A stretch of DNA of 51,326 nucleotides from Ornithomonoglobus_A sp034090805 (lineage in GTDB: Bacteria; Bacillota; Clostridia; UBA1381): positions 1-51,326 of the forward strand of contig JAXDRV010000042.1 of the NCBI GenBank assembly GCA_034090805.1. The letters are read 5' to 3'. How positions within the stretch are numbered: the first letter of the stretch is position 1; each line of letters opens with the position of its first letter. Positions 15,535 to 22,979 of this stretch are shown in pieces. The notes below the pieces were generated by a model. That model did no database searches, was not told the origin of the DNA, and worked only from the letters and a program-made list of their open reading frames with translations. The translations under genes and the position numbers were made by a program.

Positions 15535-16080
15535 ATGAATTCTATAGGATTGGTTGAAGTAAAAAACGTATCTAAGGGTATAGTTGTAACGGACGAAATG
15601 CTTAAGAGCGCCGGAGTGCATCTTATAAGCTCAGGCTCGGTATGTCCCGGTAAATTCGTTACAATAGTAGGCGGAGAATTATCTGCCATTCACGCAGCCG
15701 TTGACAGAGCGGAGCTTATCGCAGAGGACGCAATGATAGACAAGTTTGTTATAGGTAATCTCGGCGACAAGGTATACGAGGCTGTCTGCGGAACTGCCGA
15801 TGTAAAGGAAAAGAAAGCGTTCGGCATAGTCGAAACCTTCACGGCGGCAAGCGCAATCGAGGCTGCCGACGCAGCCGTAAAATCCGGCGATATTGCTCTT
15901 ATCGAGGTGCGTGTCGCAAGAGGTATGGCGGGCAAGTGCTTTGTTACAATGACCGGTGACGTTGCGGACGTTAAGGCGGGCGTTGAGGCGGGCGCAAGAA
16001 TCGCCGCAAAGCAGGGTGTTTTGATTAATACCGAGGTAATAGCAAACCCGCACCCGGAGCTTTGGGAAGCGGTTCTGTAA
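15535..16080 (+). CDS. BMC-T tandem-domain shell protein (PduT-like)
   Basis: A 181-residue protein with two BMC domains, residues 1-88 and about 92-181 (second begins AFGIVETFTAASAIEAADAAV). It forms trimers that mimic hexamers. The pore loop of the first domain carries a cysteine (SVCPGKF near residue 37), and the second domain has GKCFV near 142. In PduT, a pore Cys of the three subunits binds a 4Fe-4S cluster, so an electron-conducting role with the PduS-like protein 10 bases upstream is plausible. It is the last gene of the operon, followed by a terminator. Confidence 0.9.
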   Translation: MNSIGLVEVKNVSKGIVVTDEMLKSAGVHLISSGSVCPGKFVTIVGGELSAIHAAVDRAELIAEDAMIDKFVIGNLGDKVYEAVCGTADVKEKKAFGIVETFTAASAIEAADAAVKSGDIALIEVRVARGMAGKCFVTMTGDVADVKAGVEAGARIAAKQGVLINTEVIANPHPELWEAVL

Positions 16081-16099
16081 TCTATATTTAAAAATAAAG

Positions 16100-16135
16100 G
16101 TGTATAAAATCTTCCGTGATTTTATACACTTTTTT
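16100..16135 (+). terminator. Terminator of the BMC operon
   Basis: A 12-bp perfect stem (GTGTATAAAATC/GATTTTATACAC) with a 6-base loop, followed by TTTTTT. Confidence 0.92.
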
Positions 16136-16204
16136 GCATAAGCGGAATATGATTTAATCCGTCAAGCGAGGAAATATGTTTACCGTAATTTTTAAAATAA
16201 TATA

Positions 16205-16302
16205 AATATCCACTTTATCCACGAAGTTATCCACGATTTTTCGGGCGAAAATCCTCGGAAAAATGTGCCAAAACGGGACTTATCCCTCAAAAACGTGGAT
16301 AA
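16205..16302. promoter_or_regulatory. Cluster of DnaA-box-like sites
   Basis: TTATCCACG occurs at 16215-16223 and 16227-16235, and its inverted form CGTGGATAA at 16294-16302. Each differs from the consensus TTATCCACA at one base. Weaker matches are TTATCCCTC (16280) and TATCCAC (16207). It lies just upstream of the promoter at 16312. Confidence 0.5.
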
Positions 16303-16311
16303 AATACATGG

Positions 16312-16340
16312 TTGACATAATTCTGTAATATAAATATAAA
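16312..16340 (+). promoter_or_regulatory. Promoter reading into the R2 tandem array and hemB
   Basis: TTGACA at 16312-16317, a 17-base spacer, TATAAA at 16335-16340. The start point near 16347 would fall inside the first R2 unit, so the transcript would carry all three hairpin units before hemB. Confidence 0.7.
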
Positions 16341-16618
16341 AAAGTCACTATCGTAACTGTCGTTCCGCTGCGCTGCACTCCAATAGGTAGACTTTTTTGC
16401 TAATAGGAAATCAAGAAATTTCCTATTAGATAAAAAAGTCACTATCATGACTGTCGTTTCGCTGCGCTGCACTCCAATAGGTAGACTTTTTTGCTAATAG
16501 GAAATCAAGAAATTTCCTGTTAGATAAAAAAGTCACTATCATGACTGTCGTTTCGCTGCGCTGCACTTCAATTAGGTAGACTTTTTTGCTGTTAGGAAAT
16601 TGAGAAATTTCCTAACAT
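16338..16618 (+). repeat. R2 tandem array: three 94-bp double-hairpin units
   Basis: Units lie at 16338-16431, 16432-16525 and 16526-16618, nearly identical and with no spacer between them. Each has an AAAAAAGTC...GACTTTTTT stem enclosing CTGTCGTT-CGCTGCGCTGCAC, then a second stem of TAATAGGAAAT/ATTTCCTATTA type with a 4-base loop. Related single copies are at 35590, 49390 and 50234. The gene-free stretch 16136-16660 holds only this array, the DnaA-box-like sites and the promoter. Confidence 0.9.
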
Positions 16619-16660
16619 ATAAATAAATTTAAATTTTCTTAACTGTGAGGAGGAGTTAAT

Positions 16661-17620
16661 TTGATAAAACGACCGAGAAGGAACAGAATAACGGAAAATA
16701 TACGCAATCTTGTAAGCGAGGTTGCTGTCAGAAAATCGGAGCTTGTGTATCCGATGTTTGTGACGGAGGGGAAAACGGAGGAAATTTCCGCAATGCCGGG
16801 GATTTTCAGATATTCTCTTGAGGACTTGGCGAAAGCTGTCGGCGATGTTTACCGCCTTGGGATAAGGACGGTGCTGTATTTCGGAATACCGTCGCACAAG
16901 GACGAGATCGGAAGCTGCGCATATGACGACAACGGAATCGTTCAGCGCGCGATAAGGCAGACAAAGAATCGGTATCCCGATATGACGGTGATTGCCGATA
17001 TATGTCTTTGCGAATACACAAGCCACGGTCACTGCGGTGTTGTGGAAAACGGATATGTTGACAACGACAAGACACTTGAGCTGTTGGCAAAGGCGGCGGT
17101 AAGCTGCGCACGTGCGGGAGCGGATATGGTTGCGCCGTCGGATATGATGGACGGGCATATAGCCGCAATTCGGGCAGCGCTTGACGAAAACGGCTTTATA
17201 AATACTATTATAATGTCCTACAGTGTAAAATATTCCTCCGCTTTTTACGGCCCGTTCCGTGAGGCGGCAGGGTCTGCTCCGTCCTTCGGAGACAGAAAGA
17301 CGTATCAGATGGATTACAGAAACCGCAAGGAGGCGGTGCTTGAAACGGAGCTTGATATTGAGGAGGGTGCGGATATTATCATGGTAAAGCCTGCGCTTGC
17401 GTATCTCGATATTATTCGTGACATAAGCACACGCTTCAACCGTCCTCTTGCGGCATATCAGGTCAGCGGAGAATACGCAATGATAAAAACGGCATCGGCT
17501 GCCGGATGCATTGACGAAAAATCCGCAGTGCTTGAGGCGGTAACGGCAATAAAGCGTGCCGGTGCGGATATAATCATCACATACTATGCTCCGCAGCTTG
17601 CGGAGTGGCTCGGTGAGTAA
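16661..17620 (+). CDS. hemB: Delta-aminolevulinic acid dehydratase (porphobilinogen synthase)
   Basis: HemB joins two 5-aminolevulinate molecules to porphobilinogen. The 319-residue length is typical. The zinc-binding cysteine cluster is present (CLCEYTSHGHCG near residue 115-126), so this is the zinc form and not the magnesium-only form. The two active-site lysines are in YSVKYSS near 188 and IMVKPAL near 240. The TTG start at 16661 follows GAGGAGGAG at 16647-16655. The next gene overlaps its 3' end by 8 bases. The leader contains the R2 array, which may attenuate expression. Confidence 0.95.
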   Translation: MIKRPRRNRITENIRNLVSEVAVRKSELVYPMFVTEGKTEEISAMPGIFRYSLEDLAKAVGDVYRLGIRTVLYFGIPSHKDEIGSCAYDDNGIVQRAIRQTKNRYPDMTVIADICLCEYTSHGHCGVVENGYVDNDKTLELLAKAAVSCARAGADMVAPSDMMDGHIAAIRAALDENGFINTIIMSYSVKYSSAFYGPFREAAGSAPSFGDRKTYQMDYRNRKEAVLETELDIEEGADIIMVKPALAYLDIIRDISTRFNRPLAAYQVSGEYAMIKTASAAGCIDEKSAVLEAVTAIKRAGADIIITYYAPQLAEWLGE

Positions 17621-18182
17621 GCGTTATCCCGTCATGCTCGATATAAGCGGCAGAGTGTGTACGGTAATCGGAGGCGGCAAGGTGGCATTGAGGAAAGCGG
17701 CGGGACTTGCCGCTGCCGGAGGGTGCGTGAGAGTTGCCGCTCCGGAGATTTCGGAGGGAATGCCAAAGGGGACGGAGCTGATAAGGTGCAGATATTCAAA
17801 AGAATTGATCAAGGGCAGCTTTATTGTGTTTGCGGCAACGAATGACAAGAAACTCAACGAAAAAATAGTTGAGGACGCACGCTCTCTCGGAATACTTGCA
17901 ATGAGCGTGTGCGGCGGCGGTGATTTCACAAACGGAGCGGTGCGCAGCGAGGGCGGCGTGGATATTCAGATATGCAGCGGAGTCCCGGCTTTGAGCGCAG
18001 AGCTTTGCGCAAGGCTCAATATTGACGGAGCGGCCAATGCGGCGGAAATTCTGAAAAAATACAGAAAATGTCTGGGCAGAGGAGAGTATGCCCGCCTTTG
18101 TTCGGAGGAGATGCTCATGCTTGCGGCGGAAAACCCGTCCGAATACGAAAATGAAGTGGTGAAAATTGTAAATATCAGTTAA
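17613..18182 (+). CDS. Precorrin-2 dehydrogenase / sirohydrochlorin ferrochelatase family (CysG N-domain, Met8-like)
   Basis: A 189-residue NAD-binding protein that would oxidise precorrin-2 to sirohydrochlorin and possibly insert iron or cobalt. The N-terminus YPVMLDISGRVCTVIGGGKVALRKA is the family's Rossmann entry (GGGKVA), and VFAATND near residue 75 and SGVPALSAELCARL near 125 also fit. The GTG at 17613 is chosen because it overlaps the hemB stop and gives the conserved short N-terminus; the region further upstream is hemB in another frame. The length is close to that of stand-alone bacterial forms. Confidence 0.88.
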   Translation: MSKRYPVMLDISGRVCTVIGGGKVALRKAAGLAAAGGCVRVAAPEISEGMPKGTELIRCRYSKELIKGSFIVFAATNDKKLNEKIVEDARSLGILAMSVCGGGDFTNGAVRSEGGVDIQICSGVPALSAELCARLNIDGAANAAEILKKYRKCLGRGEYARLCSEEMLMLAAENPSEYENEVVKIVNIS

Positions 18183-18217
18183 TTATCGATAAAAATATGG
18201 TTTTTTATAAAAATTGA

Positions 18218-18246
18218 TTGACTAAACGGGAAAATGATGTTATAAT
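18218..18246 (+). promoter_or_regulatory. Promoter of the large SLH surface protein
   Basis: TTGACT at 18218-18223, a 17-base spacer, TATAAT at 18241-18246. Transcription starts near 18253, giving a leader of about 70 bases. Confidence 0.85.
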
Positions 18247-18325
18247 TTATTTATCTATATCGCAGGTGTATGTTTTTGCGGCGGCGGCCGCAGGGACGTA
18301 TAGGATAAGGAAAGGAAGAAAAGAT

Positions 18326-21300
18326 ATGAAAAAACAAATCGCATTCGTTGCTGCGTTCGTTATGTTAATCACAACAATGTTCAGCAACAGCGTTTTTGCG
18401 GCTTTTTCGGACGTTCAGGACGATAACCGCTACAGAAACGCAATCATCACGCTGTCAAAGCTGTCTGTTATAGACGGTTATGATGACGGTACATTTAAGC
18501 CTGAGGGCGAAATAACGAGAGCCGAGTTCACAAAGATGCTTATTGCAGCATTGGGCTACGGTGACAACACAACAGAGCCGACAGAGTTTGACGACGTTAC
18601 CGATCACTGGGCACGTCACTACATCAAGACGGCTTACGACATGGGAATCATCAACGGAACGGGCGAAAGAACTTTTGAACCGGACAAGCCCGTTACATAT
18701 GAGCAGGCACTCAAGATGCTTGTCTGCACGCTCGGTTATGAGGGCTATGCAATTGCGGCGGGAGGCTATCCGACAGGATATGTTGCAACTGCAAATAACG
18801 ACCTTGCACTCACAACAAATATAGTAAACCAGGCAAACAGCGACCCTGCAAAAAGACAGGTAATTGCTCAGGCGGTTTACAATTCTCTCGAGGTTAATCT
18901 CCTTGAAAAGAACCAGCAGGGTAAAATGGAAAAGACCGACAAGACTATCCTTAAGGATTACCTTGACGTTATGAAGGTAAAGGGTACACTTATCGGTGTT
19001 GAGGAAACAAAGACAAACGACTGTACCGTAAATCTGCTCAACAAGCAGATTGCAATTAAGCCGATTGCTTCGAATCAGAATCTCGGCATAATCGTTGTAA
19101 ACCTCGGCAGCTATGCAGACCACAGTGTCGGCGAGCTTGCAAAGATGATAGGTAAGGAAATGACCTTCTACTATTACGAGGGTGATGACGAATCAGAAAG
19201 AGAGCTTAAGGTTCTTGACTACGAAACAACAAAGAACGAAACAAAGACAGTAAGCTACAAGAAGTTTGCCGGCTGTGCGGGTATGGCGTTTAAGTATACG
19301 GACGGCCCGTCAACCAAGACCTTGAGAATTAAGGATGACGCAACAATCATCTATAACGGTCAGGCGGTAAGCGATTTCCCCGTAACCGTAACGGCAAGAT
19401 ATAAGGACACAACCGGTGCATCGGATCAAACAGTAAACAACAAGAGCGACCTTCTTTCGCTGTGGCTCGGCACAAACGACGAGTACTGCATAAGAGGTGA
19501 TGTTCAGTTTACGGACGCAGGTGCAGACGGTACAATGGATATAGTAAGCATCAACGACTATAAGGTTCTTCTTGCTTACAAAGCTCCGACAACCTCGGAT
19601 TACCGCCTCCAGAACAAGCTTAAGACCGGTGACGGAATCAATCTTGACCCGAACAACATCAACCAAAAGACATATATCGAAAAGAACGGCAAGGAAATTG
19701 CCGCAACCTCGATAAGAGCAAATGACGTTGTATCATACACCGTAAGCCTTGACGGCAGTATCGTAAACGTTTATGTTGTTGACGAAAAGGTAACGGGTAC
19801 GGTAAGCTCAATCAACGAAACAGAAAAGCTTATCACAATAGCAAACAACGAGTATGACCTCGGCGAGGACTGCGTTAAGTACATTGCCGACAACGGCGGC
19901 AGACAGCTTACAACAGGTGTTGAGGGTACATTCTACCTCGATAAGCTCGGAACCGTAATTTACGGAACAATCAAGGACGTTCAGGCAAGCCCATATGCTT
20001 ACATCACGAACGTTAAAACAGACGATATAGAAAGCACGGCATATGTAAACGTATTTATGCCCAGCGTGTCGACAAGCTCGACCGTAACCTACAGCCTTGC
20101 GGAAAAGGTTAGATTCAACGATGGACGCACAGACGATTACAATGATGTTGCAGGCAAGCTCAAAGAAATTGCACTTAATACAAACCCCGATAAGTCCGCA
20201 ACAGGCGTATACACCACGGATAAGCCCAAGAATACAGAGTATTCGCAGCCGGTAAGATTAAAGGTTGATACTGCTGCAAAGCAGATTACGGAAATCTATA
20301 CTGTTGACACAACAACCTCGGAGCAGAATGAGGATCCGACAAAGCTTTCACGCTATAAGGAGCTTAAGAAGTATTACTACACAGGCTCAAACTTTAAGAC
20401 AAGCCCAAGCTCGTCGGTTGACTTTGCCGTAAACTCAAAGACAACGGTGCTTTATGTTCCCAGAGACAGAAGCGACAGATCCGGTTATGCAAAGAAGACA
20501 ATCTCGAACGCATTCTCAAGTGATAATTACTACTGGGTAGAGGCATATGACGTAAACAAGTCAAACGTTGCGTCACTCGTTATCCTTTACGGAGATACGG
20601 GAAGCCTTAACGAAATCACATCAAAGAGCGACTACGCAATCGTTGCCAAGAGAGCAGAGGACAAGTATGACGCTGCAAACGATACAACAACCTCGCTTAT
20701 CTCGGTATATGCGGGCGCAACTACGGCAACAAAGGAATGGACTGCACTCAACAAGAGCGAATTTGCCGATGTTCAGCCGGGTGACGTAATTCAGTTCGCT
20801 TATGACGATGATAACAAGATCCAGGGCAGAAAGAATATTATCAAGTTCTCGGATGTTCAGAGCGTATTGAACGATACTACCGGAAAAACTGTAGCATACG
20901 ATGACGAAACTCGCACAGAGATATACAACTGGAACGAGAAGATCACACAGACTGCACCGGAGTATCAGAAGTATAAGTTTGACTACCGTTATCCGAAGGA
21001 GAAACCTAAAGATAAAGATGATTACTATCTAGAGTACACCTCGTCGGTATTGGGTAAGGTTCCCATGTCAAGAGTATGTATCTACAATGTATATCAGCTT
21101 GTTGAAGACGCAAACGGCACAATCAATAAGATGTACCTGACAAAGGAAGGCTTTGACGCATCAACAGGTGAGCTGCGTTCGGCTGATAAGATAAGCTATG
21201 ACGAGGTAACAGTTTCCTCGAACACAAGATTTATCAGAATGGAAAATTCACCGAGCGGCATAACCTTCAATGCTTATGCTCCCGACACAACGGAGGCTAT

Positions 21301-21409
21301 AACAGCAAGAGATCTTAAGGACGCTCAGCACTATGGTTCAGAGTGTTCAAAGGTTATGGTAACCTCAAGATACGGCGGTGCACTGTTAATTACGGTATTG
21401 CCGGAGTAA
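18326..21409 (+). CDS. Large SLH-anchored surface protein
   Basis: A 1027-residue exported protein. A signal peptide (MKKQIAFVAAFVMLITTMF, cut after SVFA near residue 27) precedes two SLH domains, about 28-85 (FSDVQDDNRYRNAI...GYDDGTFKPEGEITRAEF) and about 92-150 (FDDVTDHWARHYIKTAYDMG). The remaining 870 residues are beta-rich, polar, low in cysteine and of no family I recognise. The codons are strongly biased (AAG, AAC, CTT), like those of highly expressed genes. Size, anchoring and bias suggest a major cell-surface or S-layer protein. The ATG at 18326 begins the signal peptide and follows AAAGGAAG; an earlier in-frame TTG is the -35 box. Confidence 0.85.
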   Translation: MKKQIAFVAAFVMLITTMFSNSVFAAFSDVQDDNRYRNAIITLSKLSVIDGYDDGTFKPEGEITRAEFTKMLIAALGYGDNTTEPTEFDDVTDHWARHYIKTAYDMGIINGTGERTFEPDKPVTYEQALKMLVCTLGYEGYAIAAGGYPTGYVATANNDLALTTNIVNQANSDPAKRQVIAQAVYNSLEVNLLEKNQQGKMEKTDKTILKDYLDVMKVKGTLIGVEETKTNDCTVNLLNKQIAIKPIASNQNLGIIVVNLGSYADHSVGELAKMIGKEMTFYYYEGDDESERELKVLDYETTKNETKTVSYKKFAGCAGMAFKYTDGPSTKTLRIKDDATIIYNGQAVSDFPVTVTARYKDTTGASDQTVNNKSDLLSLWLGTNDEYCIRGDVQFTDAGADGTMDIVSINDYKVLLAYKAPTTSDYRLQNKLKTGDGINLDPNNINQKTYIEKNGKEIAATSIRANDVVSYTVSLDGSIVNVYVVDEKVTGTVSSINETEKLITIANNEYDLGEDCVKYIADNGGRQLTTGVEGTFYLDKLGTVIYGTIKDVQASPYAYITNVKTDDIESTAYVNVFMPSVSTSSTVTYSLAEKVRFNDGRTDDYNDVAGKLKEIALNTNPDKSATGVYTTDKPKNTEYSQPVRLKVDTAAKQITEIYTVDTTTSEQNEDPTKLSRYKELKKYYYTGSNFKTSPSSSVDFAVNSKTTVLYVPRDRSDRSGYAKKTISNAFSSDNYYWVEAYDVNKSNVASLVILYGDTGSLNEITSKSDYAIVAKRAEDKYDAANDTTTSLISVYAGATTATKEWTALNKSEFADVQPGDVIQFAYDDDNKIQGRKNIIKFSDVQSVLNDTTGKTVAYDDETRTEIYNWNEKITQTAPEYQKYKFDYRYPKEKPKDKDDYYLEYTSSVLGKVPMSRVCIYNVYQLVEDANGTINKMYLTKEGFDASTGELRSADKISYDEVTVSSNTRFIRMENSPSGITFNAYAPDTTEAITARDLKDAQHYGSECSKVMVTSRYGGALLITVLPE

Positions 21410-21422
21410 TTGAATGATTTTG

Positions 21423-21455
21423 CAGCCGCTGCTCATCGTGCAGCGGCTGTTTTTT
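21423..21455 (+). terminator. Rho-independent terminator
   Basis: CAGCCGCTGC/GCAGCGGCTG forms a 10-bp stem followed by TTTTTT, 13 bases after the SLH gene. Confidence 0.92.
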
Positions 21456-21474
21456 ACGAGAAAGGAGAAGCGGT

Positions 21475-21888
21475 ATGTGGTTTGTATTTGCGCTTTTGTC
21501 GGCGGTGTTTGCCGCACTTACGTCAATATTGGCAAAAGTGGGAGTTGAGGGAGTAAATTCCAATCTTGCAACGGCAGTGCGGACGGTTGTTGTGCTTGTT
21601 ATGGCATGGGTAATGGTTTTTATAACAAACACCCAAGGCGGAATTTCCTCAATAGGCAAAAGGAGCTGGATATTTCTTATATTATCGGGACTTGCAACAG
21701 GTGCGTCATGGCTGTGCTATTACAAGGCACTGCAAATCGGCGATGCGTCAAAGGTTGTCCCGGTTGACAAGCTGAGCGTGGTGATAACGCTGGTGCTTGC
21801 GTTTGTGTTCCTGCACGAGAAATTCACCCCGAAATCGCTGATAGGAGTGGTATTGATTACGGCAGGCACACTATTTATGGTAATATAA
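21475..21888 (+). CDS. EamA-family single-domain transporter
   Basis: A 137-residue membrane protein with about five hydrophobic segments and the EamA (DMT) pattern: an N-terminal FALLSAVFAALTSILAKVGVEGV, a middle SGLATGASWLCYYKALQIGDAS, and a C-terminal VFLHEKFTPKSLIGVVLITAG. It is a half-length member with one EamA repeat, so it would work as a dimer. The substrate is not predictable. GAAAGGAG at 21460-21467 precedes the ATG. Its stop codon (21886-21888) lies inside the terminal repeat of the following foldback element. Confidence 0.85.
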   Translation: MWFVFALLSAVFAALTSILAKVGVEGVNSNLATAVRTVVVLVMAWVMVFITNTQGGISSIGKRSWIFLILSGLATGASWLCYYKALQIGDASKVVPVDKLSVVITLVLAFVFLHEKFTPKSLIGVVLITAGTLFMVI

Positions 21889-21992
21889 TGCGGAAAATAA
21901 GCGGCGCATCTTACCGCTCTCAGCGACTTGAAGTATGCTTATACGTCGGCGTCGCTTCAAGCAGCAACCTGCTTGCTTCTTTTCCGTATTAT
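21885..21992. repeat. R3 foldback element with TIR, copy at EamA stop
   Basis: The terminal inverted repeat is ATAATGCGGAAAATAAGC at 21885-21902, matched by GCTTCTTTTCCGTATTAT at 21975-21992. Inside are CTTGAAG/CTTCAAG and AGCAG/CTGCT hairpins. Related termini occur at 25738 and 44696. Confidence 0.7.
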
Positions 21993-22084
21993 TGCGAAAG
22001 TGAAAATAAGCGGCGCATCTCACCCTTTATCGGAGCAAGGAAGTATTGCTACAACCTCCCTGCTCCGATGATTTGTTAGATTCG
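21993..22084. repeat. R3-related partial element
   Basis: It repeats the phrase GTGAAAATAAGCGGCGCATCTCACC, nearly as at 21890 and 25744, and contains a strong hairpin ATCGGAGCA/TGCTCCGAT near 22029-22070. It lacks a clear right terminal repeat. It directly abuts the preceding copy. Confidence 0.5.
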
Positions 22085-22158
22085 CCTAAATCAATTGTTA
22101 TAATTCTGTGAAATACACAAAATTTACGTAAAAATCAAGAAAAATTTTATAAAAATTC

Positions 22159-22187
22159 TTGCAATTCGAAAAAAAGTATGATATACT
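22159..22187 (+). promoter_or_regulatory. Promoter of the candidate structured RNA
   Basis: TTGCAA at 22159-22164, a 17-base spacer, TATACT at 22182-22187. The start near 22194 falls three bases before the first long-range helix described below. Confidence 0.7.
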
Positions 22188-22193
22188 TTAAAA

Positions 22194-22870
22194 TAGACGG
22201 TACGTATGACCAAATTTGTAAGAAAATAACTTTAAGTGCGCCGCCGTCTGATTACGGTAGGCGTATTTTATTTTCATTTATTTGAGGCGGCAACGGAGAC
22301 GGCGGGGCTGTGTCTGTGCTTTGTACCGTTAATATAAACCGAAAAACAGGAATATGCGCATTCTTTAGAGTTGGGGGTGATTGGAAAGAGTTTGACAAGC
22401 TGAAATACATATCGAAACGGAATAAATGCGGTAACGGCGGAGCTGCGGGGCGCATAATTACCCGTGAGCAAAATCGTTAATATAGGCTGCGGTCGGCAGC
22501 AAATGGAAAAACCCCGTGTTACGGAAGAGCGGAATATCCGCAGAGAACTCTCGAGAACGGAACAGAGGGTAGCGGCTTTGGTAACAGCTGATAAATATGT
22601 GAATATTACGGAGCAGAGCAATGCCACAGCTTTGCGACGGAATTTTGGAAAGGTAAATCCCGGTTAAAAGCATATGCGGCCTTTTCAAACGGTAATTGGG
22701 CGGATCAGGGCAATCGCCGCCTTTGCCGAGGAACATATATGCTGTGAAAAAGCAACGGTAATTTTTCGATTTATACCGCATAAACAAGACGTTATACGTT
22801 TGGAATGTAACGGGCGGACGAGGGTCTGCCGCAAAAGGAACATTATAATTCGGCTCGCACAAAAATCGGT
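22194..22870 (+). ncRNA. Candidate large structured RNA or long 5' leader
   Basis: About 680 bases with no coding character on either strand but many complementary segments. A 7-bp helix 22197-22203/22323-22329 encloses a 9-bp helix 22241-22249/22297-22305. Local hairpins lie at 22486-22500, 22529-22541 and 22813-22830, and a 7-bp pairing joins 22673-22679 with 22776-22782. GC-rich stems alternate with A-rich single-stranded stretches, as in large ornate bacterial RNAs. It lies between a promoter and the secreted-protein gene at 22980 with no terminator between, so it is either a very long leader or an RNA processed from it. Family (OLE, ROOL, GOLLD or new) cannot be decided by eye. Confidence 0.5.
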
Positions 22871-22979
22871 TACGGCGGGCGAATAAAAGCTTGTTACGAA
22901 TTTGAAAGTTATGGAATTATTAAATAAATTAAGCAAACAACAAGAAAAGTGCATAGGCACGGAAAGGAATGAATGTAAT

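Noticed and set aside
7128..16200. Glycyl radical or B12-dependent diol dehydratase in the BMC locus
   Set aside because: All 12 genes were assigned; none has a glycyl-radical loop, radical-SAM motif or PduCDE similarity.
16205..16302. Chromosomal origin of replication
   Set aside because: DnaA-box-like sites are present, but there is no dnaA, dnaN, gidA or AT-rich unwinding region with a typical origin gene context.
16338..16618. Possible CRISPR array
   Set aside because: The three 94-bp units are contiguous, with no unique spacers, and no cas genes are nearby; they are tandem hairpin repeats.
18218..18325. 36-residue N-terminal extension of the large SLH protein
   Set aside because: The first codon is the -35 box of the promoter, and the signal peptide begins at 18326.
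21888..22079. 63-codon gene after EamA
   Set aside because: It starts in the terminal repeat and contains the repeated element phrase twice; no protein conservation is expected.
22274..22862. Minus-strand open frames of 117 and 134 codons
   Set aside because: Their translations are rich in rare residue runs without domain character, lack ribosome sites, overlap each other and lie over the candidate structured RNA.
22236..22900. Group II intron starting at GTGCGCC
   Set aside because: No domain V hairpin with the usual catalytic sequence and no reverse transcriptase frame was seen; the region is better described as a structured leader or ncRNA.
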